Source: DASQEH01 sp038237745 (GTDB lineage Bacteria > Actinomycetota > Actinomycetes > Propionibacteriales > Nocardioidaceae). Taken from it: a stretch of DNA of 64,000 nt. The DNA is taken from positions 62,001 through 126,000 of the forward strand of contig JBBRYJ010000002.1 in assembly GCA_038237745.1 (NCBI GenBank). Reading direction: 5' to 3'. Under the pieces are notes generated by a model. It ran no database searches. It was not told the DNA's origin and saw nothing but the letters and a program-made list of their open reading frames with translations. Positions 25,734 through 35,165 of the stretch are shown piece by piece. Positions within the stretch are counted from its first letter, which is position 1, and each line of letters opens with the position of its first letter. The position numbers and the translations under genes were made by a program.

Positions 25734-26513
25734 TCACCTGCCGGCGGCGTGGATGACGGGCGCGACCTTGGCCAATGCCGCCGTCCGGGAGCCGACGTCG
25801 AGACGCCCGTACACATTCTCGAGGTGTTTGCCCACAGTGGCCTCCCGGAGTCCCAGCGATCGGGCGATCTGGGCGTTGCTGCGCCCGGTGGCCACCAGGC
25901 GCAGGATCTCCCACTGGCGGGGGGTGAGTCGGGGTATGCCGTGGCGGCGACGCCGCTGACGGAGATGAGCGGCGAACAGGTGCGGACGTAGCATCGTCAG
26001 GAGCAGCACCTCGCGATCACTGAAGTCACTGCCCTCGTCCCGGAACAGAATCAGCCGGCGCTCCATGGTCCCGAGAGGTGGCAGCGACACCATCACCTCG
26101 TGTCGAATCCCCACCTGATGACAGAGCGCACCCATCAGGGTCCTCGAGAAGTCGCGAGACGAAATCAGATCTGATGTCCGCAGCACGCTGCTGCGATCGC
26201 CGGTGTCCTCTACATAGCTGCAGCCTCCCTCCGCCCAGTAAGCCTCGGAAAACAGTCTGTGGAGCTCCTCCTGGACGTCAGGCGCCATGCTCGAGAAGGG
26301 ATCCACCGACGCGACGTCGACAGACTGGACGTGCGAGACGTCCCTGCGCGCGTCGATCAGGATGAACGAGGCGTACGAGCACGGCACCAGCTCGGCGAGA
26401 TCGGCCACGAACGAAGCCGGCAGCTCTTCGTCAGCATCTCCCGGACGCTCGGGATCCAGCAGGGTGACGAGGCTACGGAGGTCGTCTGCGGTGATGGTGA
26501 GGTGGCCACTCAC
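25734..26513 (-). CDS. LuxR-family transcriptional regulator
   Basis: The protein has 259 residues from GTG 26513; the open frame continues upstream to 26588, but that part is arginine-rich and unlike the family. The C-terminus is a LuxR/GerE helix-turn-helix: LTPRQWEILRLVATGRSNAQIARSLGL and then ATVGKHLENVYGRL. The N-terminal 180 residues have no recognised sensor domain but resemble a GAF-like fold (SYASFILID, EVMVSLPPLGTMERRLILF). It is tail-to-tail with the CarH-like gene, only 3 bp apart. The signal and targets are unknown. Confidence 0.82.
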   Translation of the reverse strand: MSGHLTITADDLRSLVTLLDPERPGDADEELPASFVADLAELVPCSYASFILIDARRDVSHVQSVDVASVDPFSSMAPDVQEELHRLFSEAYWAEGGCSYVEDTGDRSSVLRTSDLISSRDFSRTLMGALCHQVGIRHEVMVSLPPLGTMERRLILFRDEGSDFSDREVLLLTMLRPHLFAAHLRQRRRRHGIPRLTPRQWEILRLVATGRSNAQIARSLGLREATVGKHLENVYGRLDVGSRTAALAKVAPVIHAAGR

Positions 26514-26711
26514 CCCACACACTGTTGCGCTGATCCGTCCGGTCGTCCAGTGGTTTGCCGCTCGACTGCCGCGCCGATGCCTTCTCACGCTGACCTATAG
26601 GTCTCGTGCAGACATACGCAGAACGACGTATGGCGAACGCACGATGGATGAGAGCAGGATGTTGGCAAGGACCACTCGCAGGCCTGCCGCGGCCGCGAAT
26701 CGGGAGGAACA

Positions 26712-28052
26712 ATGTCTGTGCGCCGCCCCACTTCAATGACGCGAGCTCTCGTCGTCGGCTGCCTCGTCGCAGTCCCGGCTCTTACCGCTGCCGCGTCGAC
26801 GAGCGTCGGTGCCGTCGCGCCGGTAGGTGGTGGACGCCAGCAGGTGTCCCTGAGGCTGCCTGCCACCGCCCCCGCACGTCGCGTGAACGCACAGTGGAAC
26901 GCCATTGCGGTGCGGACCATCGTGTCCGAGAACCTGACACCGATCTCCGTGGCTCCGCTGTACCTGAGCTTCAGCTCTATCGCCATGTACGACGCGGTCG
27001 TCGCGATCAGGGGAGGCTTCGAGCCGTATGCGCTCCGCAGCAGGCCGGCAGGCGCGCGTCATGCGTCTGCGGAGGCTGCGGCGGTCACGGCTGCCTACAC
27101 GGTGCTCAAGACATACTTCCCGACATCGACGGCCAACCTCGACACCAACTACGCCGCCTCACTTGCTCAGGTCCCGTCGGGCGCTGCCAGGGACCGAGGT
27201 GTCTCGGTGGGTCAAGCGGCCGCGCAGGCGATCATCGACCTACGCGTGGATGACGGCCGAGACGCCTCCGTCACTCTCGACACCGTGCCCGCACCCGGCG
27301 TATGGCGTCCTACCCCTCCGGCACTCGCGCCCATGCTTGTGCCGTGGCTCGGGTTCGTCCGGCCGCTGGTGCTGCGGTCACCGACCCAGATCGCACTTCC
27401 CGGGCCGCCCGACCTGACGAGTGACACCTATACGCGAGACTTCCGTGAGGTCAAGAGAATGGGCGCTGCGGACAGCACCGTCCGCACCCCGGCGCAGACA
27501 GAGACCGCCCTGTTCTGGAACGACAGCTCCGTCGCCCAGTACCAGGCGGCCATGCGCGGAATCGCCGCGACCCGCAACCTCGCACTGGTGCGAGGAGCGC
27601 GCATGTTCGCGATGGTGAACACGGGCACCGCCGACTCGATGATCTCCTGCTGGCGCACGAAATATGACCAGGCGTTCTGGCGCCCGATCACGGGCATCCA
27701 GCTGGCGGGGAGCGATGGTAACCAGGACACCAGGCGCGACGCTTCCTGGACACCGCTGGTCACCACGCCGCCGTACCCCGAGTACACCAGCGGACATGCG
27801 TGCATGACCGGGTCTGTGGCCAGGGGGCTCAGCCAGCTCTTCGGGGCGCGTCATCTGGACCTCGATGTCAGCTCCACCGTCACCGGCACCACGCGCCACT
27901 TCGCGAAGGCATCCGACCTCAACAGGCAAACCATGAACGCCCGGATCTGGCTCGGACTTCACTTCCGCACGGCAATGGAAGATGGCAACCAGTTGGGGCA
28001 GCGCGCCGCTGCGTATGTCGCCCGGCACGAGTTCCAGAGCACCAGTGGCTGA
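26712..28052 (+). CDS. Secreted vanadium-dependent haloperoxidase family protein
   Basis: The protein has 446 residues with a Sec signal peptide (ALVVGCLVAVPALTAAAS). GGGAGGAAC precedes the ATG. The vanadate/phosphate site of the PAP2-haloperoxidase superfamily is present in order: KYDQAFWRP (Lys and Arg), YPEYTSGHACMTGS (SGH) and NARIWLGLHFRTAMEDG (Arg-x5-His). The spacing fits bacterial vanadium haloperoxidase-like proteins rather than phosphatases. Such enzymes oxidise halides with hydrogen peroxide, though many homologues are acid phosphatases or uncharacterised. It stands alone, divergent from the LuxR gene, outside the cytoplasm. Confidence 0.85.
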   Translation: MSVRRPTSMTRALVVGCLVAVPALTAAASTSVGAVAPVGGGRQQVSLRLPATAPARRVNAQWNAIAVRTIVSENLTPISVAPLYLSFSSIAMYDAVVAIRGGFEPYALRSRPAGARHASAEAAAVTAAYTVLKTYFPTSTANLDTNYAASLAQVPSGAARDRGVSVGQAAAQAIIDLRVDDGRDASVTLDTVPAPGVWRPTPPALAPMLVPWLGFVRPLVLRSPTQIALPGPPDLTSDTYTRDFREVKRMGAADSTVRTPAQTETALFWNDSSVAQYQAAMRGIAATRNLALVRGARMFAMVNTGTADSMISCWRTKYDQAFWRPITGIQLAGSDGNQDTRRDASWTPLVTTPPYPEYTSGHACMTGSVARGLSQLFGARHLDLDVSSTVTGTTRHFAKASDLNRQTMNARIWLGLHFRTAMEDGNQLGQRAAAYVARHEFQSTSG

Positions 28053-28100
28053 CCTGCTTCCTCAAGGGGATCAGCGAGGTCGGAGCTGGTCTGCTCCCGC

Positions 28101-28427
28101 TCAGGTCGCGTGGGCGAGGCAGCGGTTCGACCAGGGCCGCGCCTCCAGTCTGCCTTCGCCGATGTCCTCACCGCATACGTCGCAGGCGCCATAGCTGCCG
28201 TCGGCAAGCTTGTCCTGAGCGCGTTCTACGTCGGCGAGCATGAGAAGGAGCTTGTCGTGCGCGGGGACGGCGGAGATCCGGTCCACCGCCTGGCTGGTTC
28301 CCTCGCCGACGCGCTTACCGAACGAGATGCTGCCCTGCTCCTCAGGCAGCCGGCTCATGGTCGCCAGCTGCTCCTCCAGTTGGGCACGCTTCGCTTCGAG
28401 CGTCGATGCCACTGCGTCCGGTCCCAT
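28101..28427 (-). CDS. DksA/TraR-type zinc finger protein
   Basis: The protein has 108 residues. The N-terminal coiled coil (LEAKRAQLEEQLATMSRL) is followed by the C4-type finger region YGACDVCGEDIGEGRLEARP and then SNRCLAHAT. Three cysteines are in place; the fourth position is occupied by His or Ala (CLAH instead of CxxC), so zinc would be held by a CCCH set. DksA-like proteins act in the RNA polymerase secondary channel. Actinobacteria mostly rely on CarD/RbpA, and the role of short DksA-like proteins there is unclear. Adjacent minus-strand gene 28536-29393 lies 108 bp upstream. Confidence 0.85.
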   Translation of the reverse strand: MGPDAVASTLEAKRAQLEEQLATMSRLPEEQGSISFGKRVGEGTSQAVDRISAVPAHDKLLLMLADVERAQDKLADGSYGACDVCGEDIGEGRLEARPWSNRCLAHAT

Positions 28428-28535
28428 CCGGCAACTGTGCCAGACATCGCCGGCTGCACGTCCGCGCCACGGGAGCCGGAGGGTGGTCCAGGCCAGACGC
28501 CGCCCGCAGGAGGAGGACCCGAAGGTTACAACGAT

Positions 28536-29393
28536 TCACGTCGCCGACTCCAGCCGTCTACGGGCTTCAGCCAGCTCGATTGCTGCGGCGAGTGACGCCT
28601 GTTTCGCCTCCTCGCTCTCACGACCGGCCTCCTCCTGCATCCGATCGCGGGTCTCGAGGTCGGCTGTCATCTGCTCGAGCTCTCGCCTGAGCCTCTCCGC
28701 CGAACGAGCGGTGTCGTCGCGGGCACCTTGAGCGGTGTGCAGCTTCTCGTCAGCTCGTTCGGCTCGGAGACGCGCTCGCTGGGCACCCTTCTCGGCACTC
28801 GCGACCTCTCGCTCCGCCTGTTGCCTCGCTCGTCGCTGCCGCTCGGCGTCGAGATCGGCGACAGTGGCGTCCGTTGGGGCAGGTCGCTTCGCCGACTTAC
28901 CGGGGCCGGCCCCGTGGGCTGTGACGCTGAAGCCGGTCGGTTCCAAGGTGTCCGTAAGCCGCGCGGACGCGACTGCCCCTGCACTCTCGTCGTCCGACAG
29001 CGTGGCCTCGAGCGTGGTGCGCACGGCTTGCGCCGCCTCGTCGGTGAGTCGGCGACCCTTCTCGTGAGCGACAGCGCGGGCCTGCTGGACTAGAGCGGAG
29101 ACGAGCTGGTAGCGCTTCCTCGTCAGCTCCCGCAGCTCGTCGCCCTCCACGTCAGCGAGCACTTCGCGCAGCTCGCGGCCGAGGTCGAGCAGCAGCTCGA
29201 CCTCGTCGCGGTGGCTCCTAACGAGCTGGTTCACGACCCAGGCTGCGGTGTTGGGCTTGGGCAAAGAGCGGATCCGCTGAGACAGCTCCCGCGCACCCTC
29301 GGCTCGCGCCTGCTTGGCCCGGTCGTTGCGAGCGGCGGTGAACTCTTCCGGCATCATGGCGTAGAGCTCGTCGGTGACATCGTCGAGGTCCAC
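28536..29393 (-). CDS. Coiled-coil protein of unknown function
   Basis: The protein has 285 residues, with no signal peptide or membrane segment. The N-terminus (LYAMMPEEFTAARNDRAKQA, then LPKPNTAAWVVNQLVR) matches a conserved actinobacterial hypothetical family. From about residue 175 to 280 it is an almost continuous coiled coil rich in Arg, Glu and Ala. A linker around 150-170 is Pro/Ala-rich. It may be a DNA- or cell-envelope-associated scaffold, but no function is known. It is divergent from the small membrane protein at 29521. Confidence 0.75.
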   Translation of the reverse strand: MDLDDVTDELYAMMPEEFTAARNDRAKQARAEGARELSQRIRSLPKPNTAAWVVNQLVRSHRDEVELLLDLGRELREVLADVEGDELRELTRKRYQLVSALVQQARAVAHEKGRRLTDEAAQAVRTTLEATLSDDESAGAVASARLTDTLEPTGFSVTAHGAGPGKSAKRPAPTDATVADLDAERQRRARQQAEREVASAEKGAQRARLRAERADEKLHTAQGARDDTARSAERLRRELEQMTADLETRDRMQEEAGRESEEAKQASLAAAIELAEARRRLESAT

Positions 29394-29520
29394 GTCGCTA
29401 CTCTGCCGTACGCGTACTTGCCCGGGACGGCTGCGGCGTCTTCGGGTGTTCGGTCAAGATTCGAGCACGATCTAGCCCCTGGCGCCCGGAACGGTCGGTA
29501 GCCGGGGTGATGATTCTCGT

Positions 29521-30009
29521 GTGCCGTACGACGACCCGCGCATCCCTTCGAGCGACATGGCCGGCTGGGCTGCCGCCGGCTGGTTCTCGCTCGTCGTCGT
29601 CGGTGATGCTGCTGCGTGGGCGCTGTCCCTGCCCTTGATCTCGTCGGACCCGTGGACGCCAACTCCCGTGCAGTCGGTCTTCCATGTTCAGTGGTTCCTC
29701 ACGGCCGCCGTGCTGGCGGTGTTCATCTGGCGTGCCGCTCGGCTCAGCCGGCTGCTCGGTGTCCTGAGCGTCGTCGTCACAAGCATTCAGGTCGTCTGCA
29801 TCGCTGACGAAGGCGCCAGACGGCTCAACGATGCAGGAGTGGTGACTGCGGTGACGGACCTGCTCTATCTCGCGGCCGGGCTACAGGTGCTGCTCTTCGT
29901 CTGCGTTACTGCGAGCGGTATTCGGCGCAACCTCGCCGATCGCAGATGGGCCAGGCTGGTCCGCCAGCTCGCCGCGATGGATCCCGCCGAGCGCATCCAC
30001 GAGCGCTGA
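29521..30009 (+). CDS. Small integral membrane protein, four helices
   Basis: The protein has 162 residues from GTG 29521. Four hydrophobic segments are visible: about 13-40 (AAAGWFSLVVVGDAAAWAL), 52-68 (VQWFLTAAVLAVFIWRA), 75-92 (LLGVLSVVVTSIQVVC) and 108-130 (LLYLAAGLQVLLFVCVTAS). The C-terminal tail is basic and cytosolic. No family is recognised with confidence; the overall size resembles actinobacterial DUF4328-like membrane proteins. It is convergent with the helicase gene. Confidence 0.7.
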   Translation: MPYDDPRIPSSDMAGWAAAGWFSLVVVGDAAAWALSLPLISSDPWTPTPVQSVFHVQWFLTAAVLAVFIWRAARLSRLLGVLSVVVTSIQVVCIADEGARRLNDAGVVTAVTDLLYLAAGLQVLLFVCVTASGIRRNLADRRWARLVRQLAAMDPAERIHER

Positions 30010-30077
30010 GACACAGGGGGCGTCTCGACCTCGACTCGCAGCGCCGACGCCAATCCCTAGGCGCTCAACCAGTCGCC

Positions 30078-32642
30078 TCACAGCATCCCCACGTCGGTCA
30101 GCCGGATCACCGCCTCACCGGCGAGATCGGAGGCCTGCAGGTCGACCTCGGCGCTGATCCTCCAGTCGTGGAATCCCTCAGGGTCGTGGATGGTCTGGTG
30201 CACCGTCCAGCTCGCACCGTCACCCAGGCCCGTCTCGACTCGCAGGAGATCGGGTCCCCGTGCGTCGGCGTCGGTAAGGATCGAGGCGTGTTCGCTCCAG
30301 TACTCCGACAGTGCGTCGCGCCACGCCTCAGCCGTCCAGCCCGCCTCGCCGTCCAGCTCTCCCAACGTCGCCCAGTCCCGACCGGCAGCAAGCTCGACGC
30401 GCCTGAACATCGCATTGCGCACCAGGACACGGAACGCCCGGTCGTTGCCCGTCACCGGCCTGGCGCGCTCATCCAGACAGGGCCGAACTGCCGCGGCCAT
30501 GACGAGGTCCGCCCCGGACGACATCGTCTCCCATTCGTCCAGCAGCGAAGAGTCGACCTGCCGGGTCAACTCCCCCAGCCACTCGACGATGTCGTCGAGC
30601 TCCTCGACGCGCGCCGCAGCAGGCACGGTGCGGCGCAGAGCGCGGTAGGCGTCGGTGAGGTAGCGCAGCACGAGCCCCTCCGAGCGAGCGAGACGGTAGA
30701 AGCCTACGTACTCGACGAACGTCATGGCGCGCTCGTACATGTCACGCACCACGGACTTCGGCCGCAGCTCGTAGTCCGCCACCCAGGGATGGCCCTTCGC
30801 GTATGACGCGTACGCCGCCTCGAGAAGCTCGGCCAGCGGTCGCGGTGGTGTGATGTCGTCGAGCAGCTCGATCCGGTCGTCGTACTCGATCCCCTCTGCC
30901 TTCATGGCCGCGACCGCCTCGCCACGGGCCTTGAACAGCTGGGCCGACATGACCTGCCGGGGATCTTCGAGGGTCGACTCGATCACTGACACGACGTCGA
31001 GAGCGTAGGTGGGCGACGCCTTGTCGAGAAGGTCCAGCGTGGCAACGGCGAAGGGCGAGAGTGGCTGGTCCAGGGCGAAGTTCGGCTGGAGGTCGACGGT
31101 AAGGCGCACACCTCGCCCATCTGGTTCGGGCTCGGCCAGCCGTTCGACGACACCACCTGCGAGCAGCGCCCTGCTGATCGCGACCGCCCGTCTGATGTGT
31201 CTACGCTGCGCCGTAGGGTCCTCGTGGTTGTCGGTGAGCAACCTTCGCATCGCCCTGAAAGGGTTTCCCGGACGGGCGATGACGTTGAGCACCATCGAAT
31301 GGGTCACTGCGAAGCTGGAAGTGAGCCTCTCCGGCTCGGCCTCCGCAAGGCGGTTGAATGTCTTCTCCCCCCAGTTGACGAAACCCTCTGGCGCCTTCTT
31401 GCGCTGGACCCGACGCAGCTTCTTGGGGTCGTCGCCTGCCTTCCTCACCAGGCGGGCGTTCTCCACCTCGTGCTCGGGAGCCTGGACGACGACGCTGCCG
31501 AACGTGTCGTAGCCAGGTCGCCCGGCTCGCCCGGCGATCTGGTGGAACTCCCTCGCCCGCAGATGGCGGGTGCGTTGGCCGTCGTACTTCGTGAGGCCGG
31601 TGAAGACGACGGTGCGGATGGGGACGTTGATGCCGACCCCGAGCGTGTCCGTGCCACAGACGACCTTCAAGAGTCCGGCCTGGGTGAGAGTCTCGACGAG
31701 GCGACGGTAGCGCGGCAGCATGCCGGCGTGATGGACCCCGATACCGAGCCTGACCAGTCGCGACAAGGTGCGGCCGAAGCCTGCGGAGAACCGGAAGTCG
31801 CCGATCATAGCTGCGATCGCGTCGCGCTCCGCACGGGTCGCCACGGCGATGCTCGACAATGACTGAGCTCGCTCCAAGGCGGCCGCCTGCGTGAAGTGCA
31901 CGACGTAGACCGGCGCCTGATGGGTCGAGAGCAGCTCCTCGAGGGTCTCGTGCACAGGGGTCGAGACATAGGAGAAATGCAGGGGCACAGGCCGGTCGTC
32001 GGAGCTGACGATGGTGGTCCGCCGGCTCGTACGACGGTTCAGGTCCGACTGGAAACGCGACATGTCACCGAGCGTCGCCGACATGAGCAGGAACTGTGCC
32101 TGGTTCAGCTCCAGAAGCGGCACCTGCCATGCCCAGCCTCGGTCTGGCTCGGCGTAGAAGTGGAACTCGTCCATCACCACCAGGCCGACGTCGGAGTCCG
32201 AGCCCTGCCGCAGCGCCTGGTTCGCGAGCACCTCGGCGGTCGCGGTGATGATGGGCGCCCTCGGGTTGACGGCGGCGTCACCGGTCAGCATCCCCACGTT
32301 CGCAGCGCCGAATGTGGCGCAAAGCGCGAAGAACTTCTCCGAGACGAGGGCCTTGATCGGGGCGGTGTAGACGCTTCGACGACTGGACGCGAGCGCGGCA
32401 AAGTGCGCACCTGTGGCGACCAGGCTCTTACCGGAGCCGGTCGGCGTCGCCAGGATCACGTTGGCGCCGTCGACCACCTCGATCAGGGCCTCTGTCTGGG
32501 CGGGGTAGAGCGACAGGCCCTGCTGGGTCGTCCACGACTCGAACGCGTCGAAGAGTGCGTCGGGACCGGGTTCAGTAGGAAGCCGGGCGAGAAGTGAATC
32601 CGGAGCGCTCACTGGCATGACCACATCATCGTGCCCTGCCAT
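30078..32642 (-). CDS. Ski2-like DEAD/DEAH helicase with DUF3516 C-terminus
   Basis: The protein has 854 residues from ATG 32642 (ATG 32618 is also possible). The helicase core shows ATPTGSGKSL (Walker A), VVMDEFHFY (motif II as DEFH), LLMSATLGD (III) and HQIAGRAGRPG (VI). The C-terminal 400 residues match the DUF3516 region found in an actinobacterial branch of Ski2-type helicases, with VQRKKAPEGFVNWGEKTF at the junction. Enzymes of this class remodel RNA or RNA-DNA substrates. The gene is minus strand, 27 bp downstream of the methyltransferase gene, so the two are probably cotranscribed. Confidence 0.92.
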   Translation of the reverse strand: MAGHDDVVMPVSAPDSLLARLPTEPGPDALFDAFESWTTQQGLSLYPAQTEALIEVVDGANVILATPTGSGKSLVATGAHFAALASSRRSVYTAPIKALVSEKFFALCATFGAANVGMLTGDAAVNPRAPIITATAEVLANQALRQGSDSDVGLVVMDEFHFYAEPDRGWAWQVPLLELNQAQFLLMSATLGDMSRFQSDLNRRTSRRTTIVSSDDRPVPLHFSYVSTPVHETLEELLSTHQAPVYVVHFTQAAALERAQSLSSIAVATRAERDAIAAMIGDFRFSAGFGRTLSRLVRLGIGVHHAGMLPRYRRLVETLTQAGLLKVVCGTDTLGVGINVPIRTVVFTGLTKYDGQRTRHLRAREFHQIAGRAGRPGYDTFGSVVVQAPEHEVENARLVRKAGDDPKKLRRVQRKKAPEGFVNWGEKTFNRLAEAEPERLTSSFAVTHSMVLNVIARPGNPFRAMRRLLTDNHEDPTAQRRHIRRAVAISRALLAGGVVERLAEPEPDGRGVRLTVDLQPNFALDQPLSPFAVATLDLLDKASPTYALDVVSVIESTLEDPRQVMSAQLFKARGEAVAAMKAEGIEYDDRIELLDDITPPRPLAELLEAAYASYAKGHPWVADYELRPKSVVRDMYERAMTFVEYVGFYRLARSEGLVLRYLTDAYRALRRTVPAAARVEELDDIVEWLGELTRQVDSSLLDEWETMSSGADLVMAAAVRPCLDERARPVTGNDRAFRVLVRNAMFRRVELAAGRDWATLGELDGEAGWTAEAWRDALSEYWSEHASILTDADARGPDLLRVETGLGDGASWTVHQTIHDPEGFHDWRISAEVDLQASDLAGEAVIRLTDVGML

Positions 32643-32669
32643 CCGAGACGGCGGTGGCCGAAACGCGGG

Positions 32670-33251
32670 TCAGGACCGCCAGACGAGGGGGACGAACGCG
32701 TAGTGGCCAACACTGCGTAGGCCGATGACGCCGTCGGTCTGTCGCTCGACGACGGTGAGTCGGCCTGCGACAGGGATGACCATCCGCCCTCCGGGAGCCA
32801 GCTGGCTCACCAGCGGCGCCGGAAGGGAGACCGCCTCGGCCGAGACGAGTATCCGCTCGAAAGAGTCTTCGGACGGCAGGCCCAGTACGTCGGGTTCAGC
32901 CTCCTGCACGGTGGCCCAAGGCGGGGCGTGCTCGCGCAGCGCGGCCTGAGCGGACCACGCAAGCTCGGGCACTACCTCGACACCGATCACGCGACCAGAG
33001 GGACCAACCATCTCGGCAAGCAGGGCGCACGTCCAGCCCGACCCGCTTCCGATGTCCAGCACCCGGTGGCCGAGCCGCGCGTCGAGCAGCCGCAACATGT
33101 TCCGCACGGTCTTCGGCTGGGAGTTCGTCTGCCCGAAACCGATCCGGAGCGGCCGGTCCTCGCCGGCGTGGCGGCGTTCGGACTCGGGCAGATAGTCCGC
33201 ACGGTCTGCGGCTGCGAACGCCGCATCGACCCGGCGCCGGACTCGGTCCAT
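32670..33251 (-). CDS. PCMT-like protein methyltransferase
   Basis: The protein has 193 residues. The N-terminus (MDRVRRRVDAAFAAADRADYLP) and the following IGFGQTNSQPKTVRNML match the protein-L-isoaspartate O-methyltransferase family, where ALGYGQTISQP is usual. SAM motif I is VLDIGSGSGWTCALLAEMVG, followed by VIGVEVVPEL. ILVSAEAVSLPAPLVSQLAPGG covers motifs II-III. True PCMTs repair damaged aspartates; this short member may do that or act on another protein. It is separated by 77 bp from the cytochrome operon upstream. Confidence 0.85.
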   Translation of the reverse strand: MDRVRRRVDAAFAAADRADYLPESERRHAGEDRPLRIGFGQTNSQPKTVRNMLRLLDARLGHRVLDIGSGSGWTCALLAEMVGPSGRVIGVEVVPELAWSAQAALREHAPPWATVQEAEPDVLGLPSEDSFERILVSAEAVSLPAPLVSQLAPGGRMVIPVAGRLTVVERQTDGVIGLRSVGHYAFVPLVWRS

Positions 33252-33328
33252 CGCCTATGGTTACCCCCTCCGGCCACCTTTGTCATTGCGTGAGACATTT
33301 GGATCGGCCGTGATGCCGATGACGCCAC

Positions 33329-34270
33329 CTAGCGGGTCTGTTGCCGCCAGATCAGGCGGTGCACGCCAAGGTATCGTGGTAGCGACCGCAACCCTGGGAT
33401 GTATGGCAGCAAGACGAATACGAGCGTGAGGATGGCCATGAGCACCCACACCAAGGAGTCGGCGTTCTCCGATGTGGAGAACGGTTTGACCTGGTACCAG
33501 AACGTGTAGAGCCACATCCACGGCTGGCCGGGATAGTCTCCGGTCTCGTTCATCATTCCCCATTGGTCCCCGCCCAGATGCTCCGCCCGAGCCTGGTCTT
33601 CCAAGTAGGCACCGTCAGCCAGCAGGAGCAGGGGCTTGGTCTCATCGCTGCTGTAGAACGAAGCCCCGGTGGTCAACAAACCCTCTAGGCTTCCGCTGCT
33701 GGCCAGGGCCAGAAACTTGTTCGTGAGGACCGGGACCGGGCCGTAGTCCCCCGAGGCGACCTTGGCAGCTTCGCCGTCCGGTGCGCTCGAGAGTGCGTCT
33801 GAGTACTGTCCGGCCCACGTGCCCCGCTGGGCGTCGGAGGCCCCTTGCCACGTCCCTAGCGCGCCGTCAAGAGCCGCATCGCCGGAGATGGTGGTAAGCG
33901 GTGCGATCACGAGGTCGTTCGCGCTGTCGATGGGGATACGGACGCCGCCCCACTTCTGCACTGGTAGCGGCCCGACCTTCTGGCCTTCGGCGGCGTTGTT
34001 GTACGGAGGGCCGTAGGTGGCGCTGGTGCTGGTGCCGGCCAGTTCGGCTGCCGCTGTGGCGACGACATCGGCGGGTGCGGCATCGGCCCACGCCGCCAAA
34101 GACAGCGCCTTGCGGTCCGGTGAAGAGAGCACCGCTGACAGGATCACCGTGAGCACCCCGACGACAACGAGCGCTGCGACGAACTCCTTCACCAGGTCGT
34201 ACGGCCGGGTATCGAAGAGATGCGCGTCGGGGGTGCCGTCGCCCACATGTGAGCGCACCGTCGTGCTCAC
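33329..34270 (-). CDS. Cytochrome b C-terminal-like membrane protein with large external insert
   Basis: The protein has 313 residues. GTG 34270 overlaps the upstream cytochrome b stop as GTGA, so the start is secure. A first membrane helix (FVAALVVVGVLTVILSAVLSS) is followed by about 200 residues that would lie outside the cell. A second helix (LVWVLMAILTLVFVLLPYIPG) leads into LRSLPRYLGVHRLIWRQ, the tail typical of split cytochrome b C-terminal subunits. The external domain (YGPPYNNAAEGQKVGPLPVQ and onward) has no recognised fold and no heme motif. It works with the cytochrome b gene upstream. Electron donor and acceptor are unknown. Confidence 0.8.
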   Translation of the reverse strand: MSTTVRSHVGDGTPDAHLFDTRPYDLVKEFVAALVVVGVLTVILSAVLSSPDRKALSLAAWADAAPADVVATAAAELAGTSTSATYGPPYNNAAEGQKVGPLPVQKWGGVRIPIDSANDLVIAPLTTISGDAALDGALGTWQGASDAQRGTWAGQYSDALSSAPDGEAAKVASGDYGPVPVLTNKFLALASSGSLEGLLTTGASFYSSDETKPLLLLADGAYLEDQARAEHLGGDQWGMMNETGDYPGQPWMWLYTFWYQVKPFSTSENADSLVWVLMAILTLVFVLLPYIPGLRSLPRYLGVHRLIWRQQTR

Positions 34271-34986
34271 GGTCGGCCGCCGGACGACTCCGCAGGGTCG
34301 AGTCGGTGCTCGTCCCTGCCGTGACCGTCGTCCGCCCCGAACGAGCGCTCTGCGTGATTGGGGCCGGGCGGGACGGCGTCGAACGGAGGCACGACCCCGT
34401 GCCGACGTACCAAGATGATGTGCATGACGACGAGAACCCCGACAAGCAGGGGCAGCAACATCACGTGCCACAACAGCATCTGCCCCGTGTTCAGCACATT
34501 GAAGGTCGAGCCGATGGCCACCGAATTCAGGCCGTCCTTAGCCTGAGTGGAGATCCATTGGGAGTCGAAGTTCGACTGCGACAGGTAGCCGGTGAAAGCA
34601 GTTCCGATTGATCCGATGAACGCAACTGCTCCCGTGACCCAGGTCAGTCCACGGCGACCGCGCCAGGCGGCCATGAAGAACTTCCCCCATAGGTGCACGA
34701 CCATGAACATGAAGAACAACTCCACGCTCCACAGGTGCGTCGAATTCACAAAGTGACCGATTGACGATGTGTGCCACCAGGGTGCGCCGCCAACGGCAAG
34801 GATCAGGCCCGAGGCTATGACGTAAACCAGCGCCGCAAGGCTGGCGACACCGAAAATGTAGATTCCAGACGTCACATAGGCGGGTTGGCGGTCTGGGAGC
34901 AATTGACCCGGCGGCACCGTTCGGCTGAGCCGGTTCCGCAGTCGGACCGTCCAACTGCCCTCGCCCGTCTGCGGTGCGGAGCTCAT
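34267..34986 (-). CDS. Cytochrome b N-terminal (b6-type) subunit
   Basis: The protein has 239 residues from ATG 34986, which overlaps the small membrane gene by ATGA. Four membrane helices are visible. Two b-heme histidine pairs are in place: HLWSVELFFMFMVVH (13 residues between) and HVMLLPLLVGVLVVMH (14 between, as in b6-type proteins). AFTGYLSQSNFDSQW follows helix C, the usual quinol-site region. The subunit should carry electrons across the membrane between quinol and a partner. No Rieske protein or cytochrome c is encoded in this operon, so the full complex is incomplete or non-canonical. Confidence 0.9.
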   Translation of the reverse strand: MSSAPQTGEGSWTVRLRNRLSRTVPPGQLLPDRQPAYVTSGIYIFGVASLAALVYVIASGLILAVGGAPWWHTSSIGHFVNSTHLWSVELFFMFMVVHLWGKFFMAAWRGRRGLTWVTGAVAFIGSIGTAFTGYLSQSNFDSQWISTQAKDGLNSVAIGSTFNVLNTGQMLLWHVMLLPLLVGVLVVMHIILVRRHGVVPPFDAVPPGPNHAERSFGADDGHGRDEHRLDPAESSGGRP

Positions 34987-35165
34987 CCTCGCCCCTCCCC
35001 TTCTGTCGACGAGGAGTCGTGACCGTGCGGAAGCGCAATCACCAAGGCGAGCAGAAACAGCACCACCATAAGGACGATCACAAGCAGATTTGCGAGCGAA
35101 ATCTGCACTACGCCCCAATGCAGGAAATGCGCTGGACCCGACAAAATCGCGGCCACGCCGATCAT
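34983..35165 (-). CDS. Single-helix membrane subunit of the cytochrome b operon
   Basis: The protein has 60 residues. The helix ISLANLLVIVLMVVLFLLAL (20 residues) is preceded by FLHWGVVQ and followed by the charged tail HGHDSSSTEGEGRG. Its stop overlaps the cytochrome b start (ATGA), which supports translation and joint assembly. Histidines at FLHWG and LPHGH are available as ligands but not in a known heme motif. No family name can be given. Confidence 0.75.
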   Translation of the reverse strand: MIGVAAILSGPAHFLHWGVVQISLANLLVIVLMVVLFLLALVIALPHGHDSSSTEGEGRG

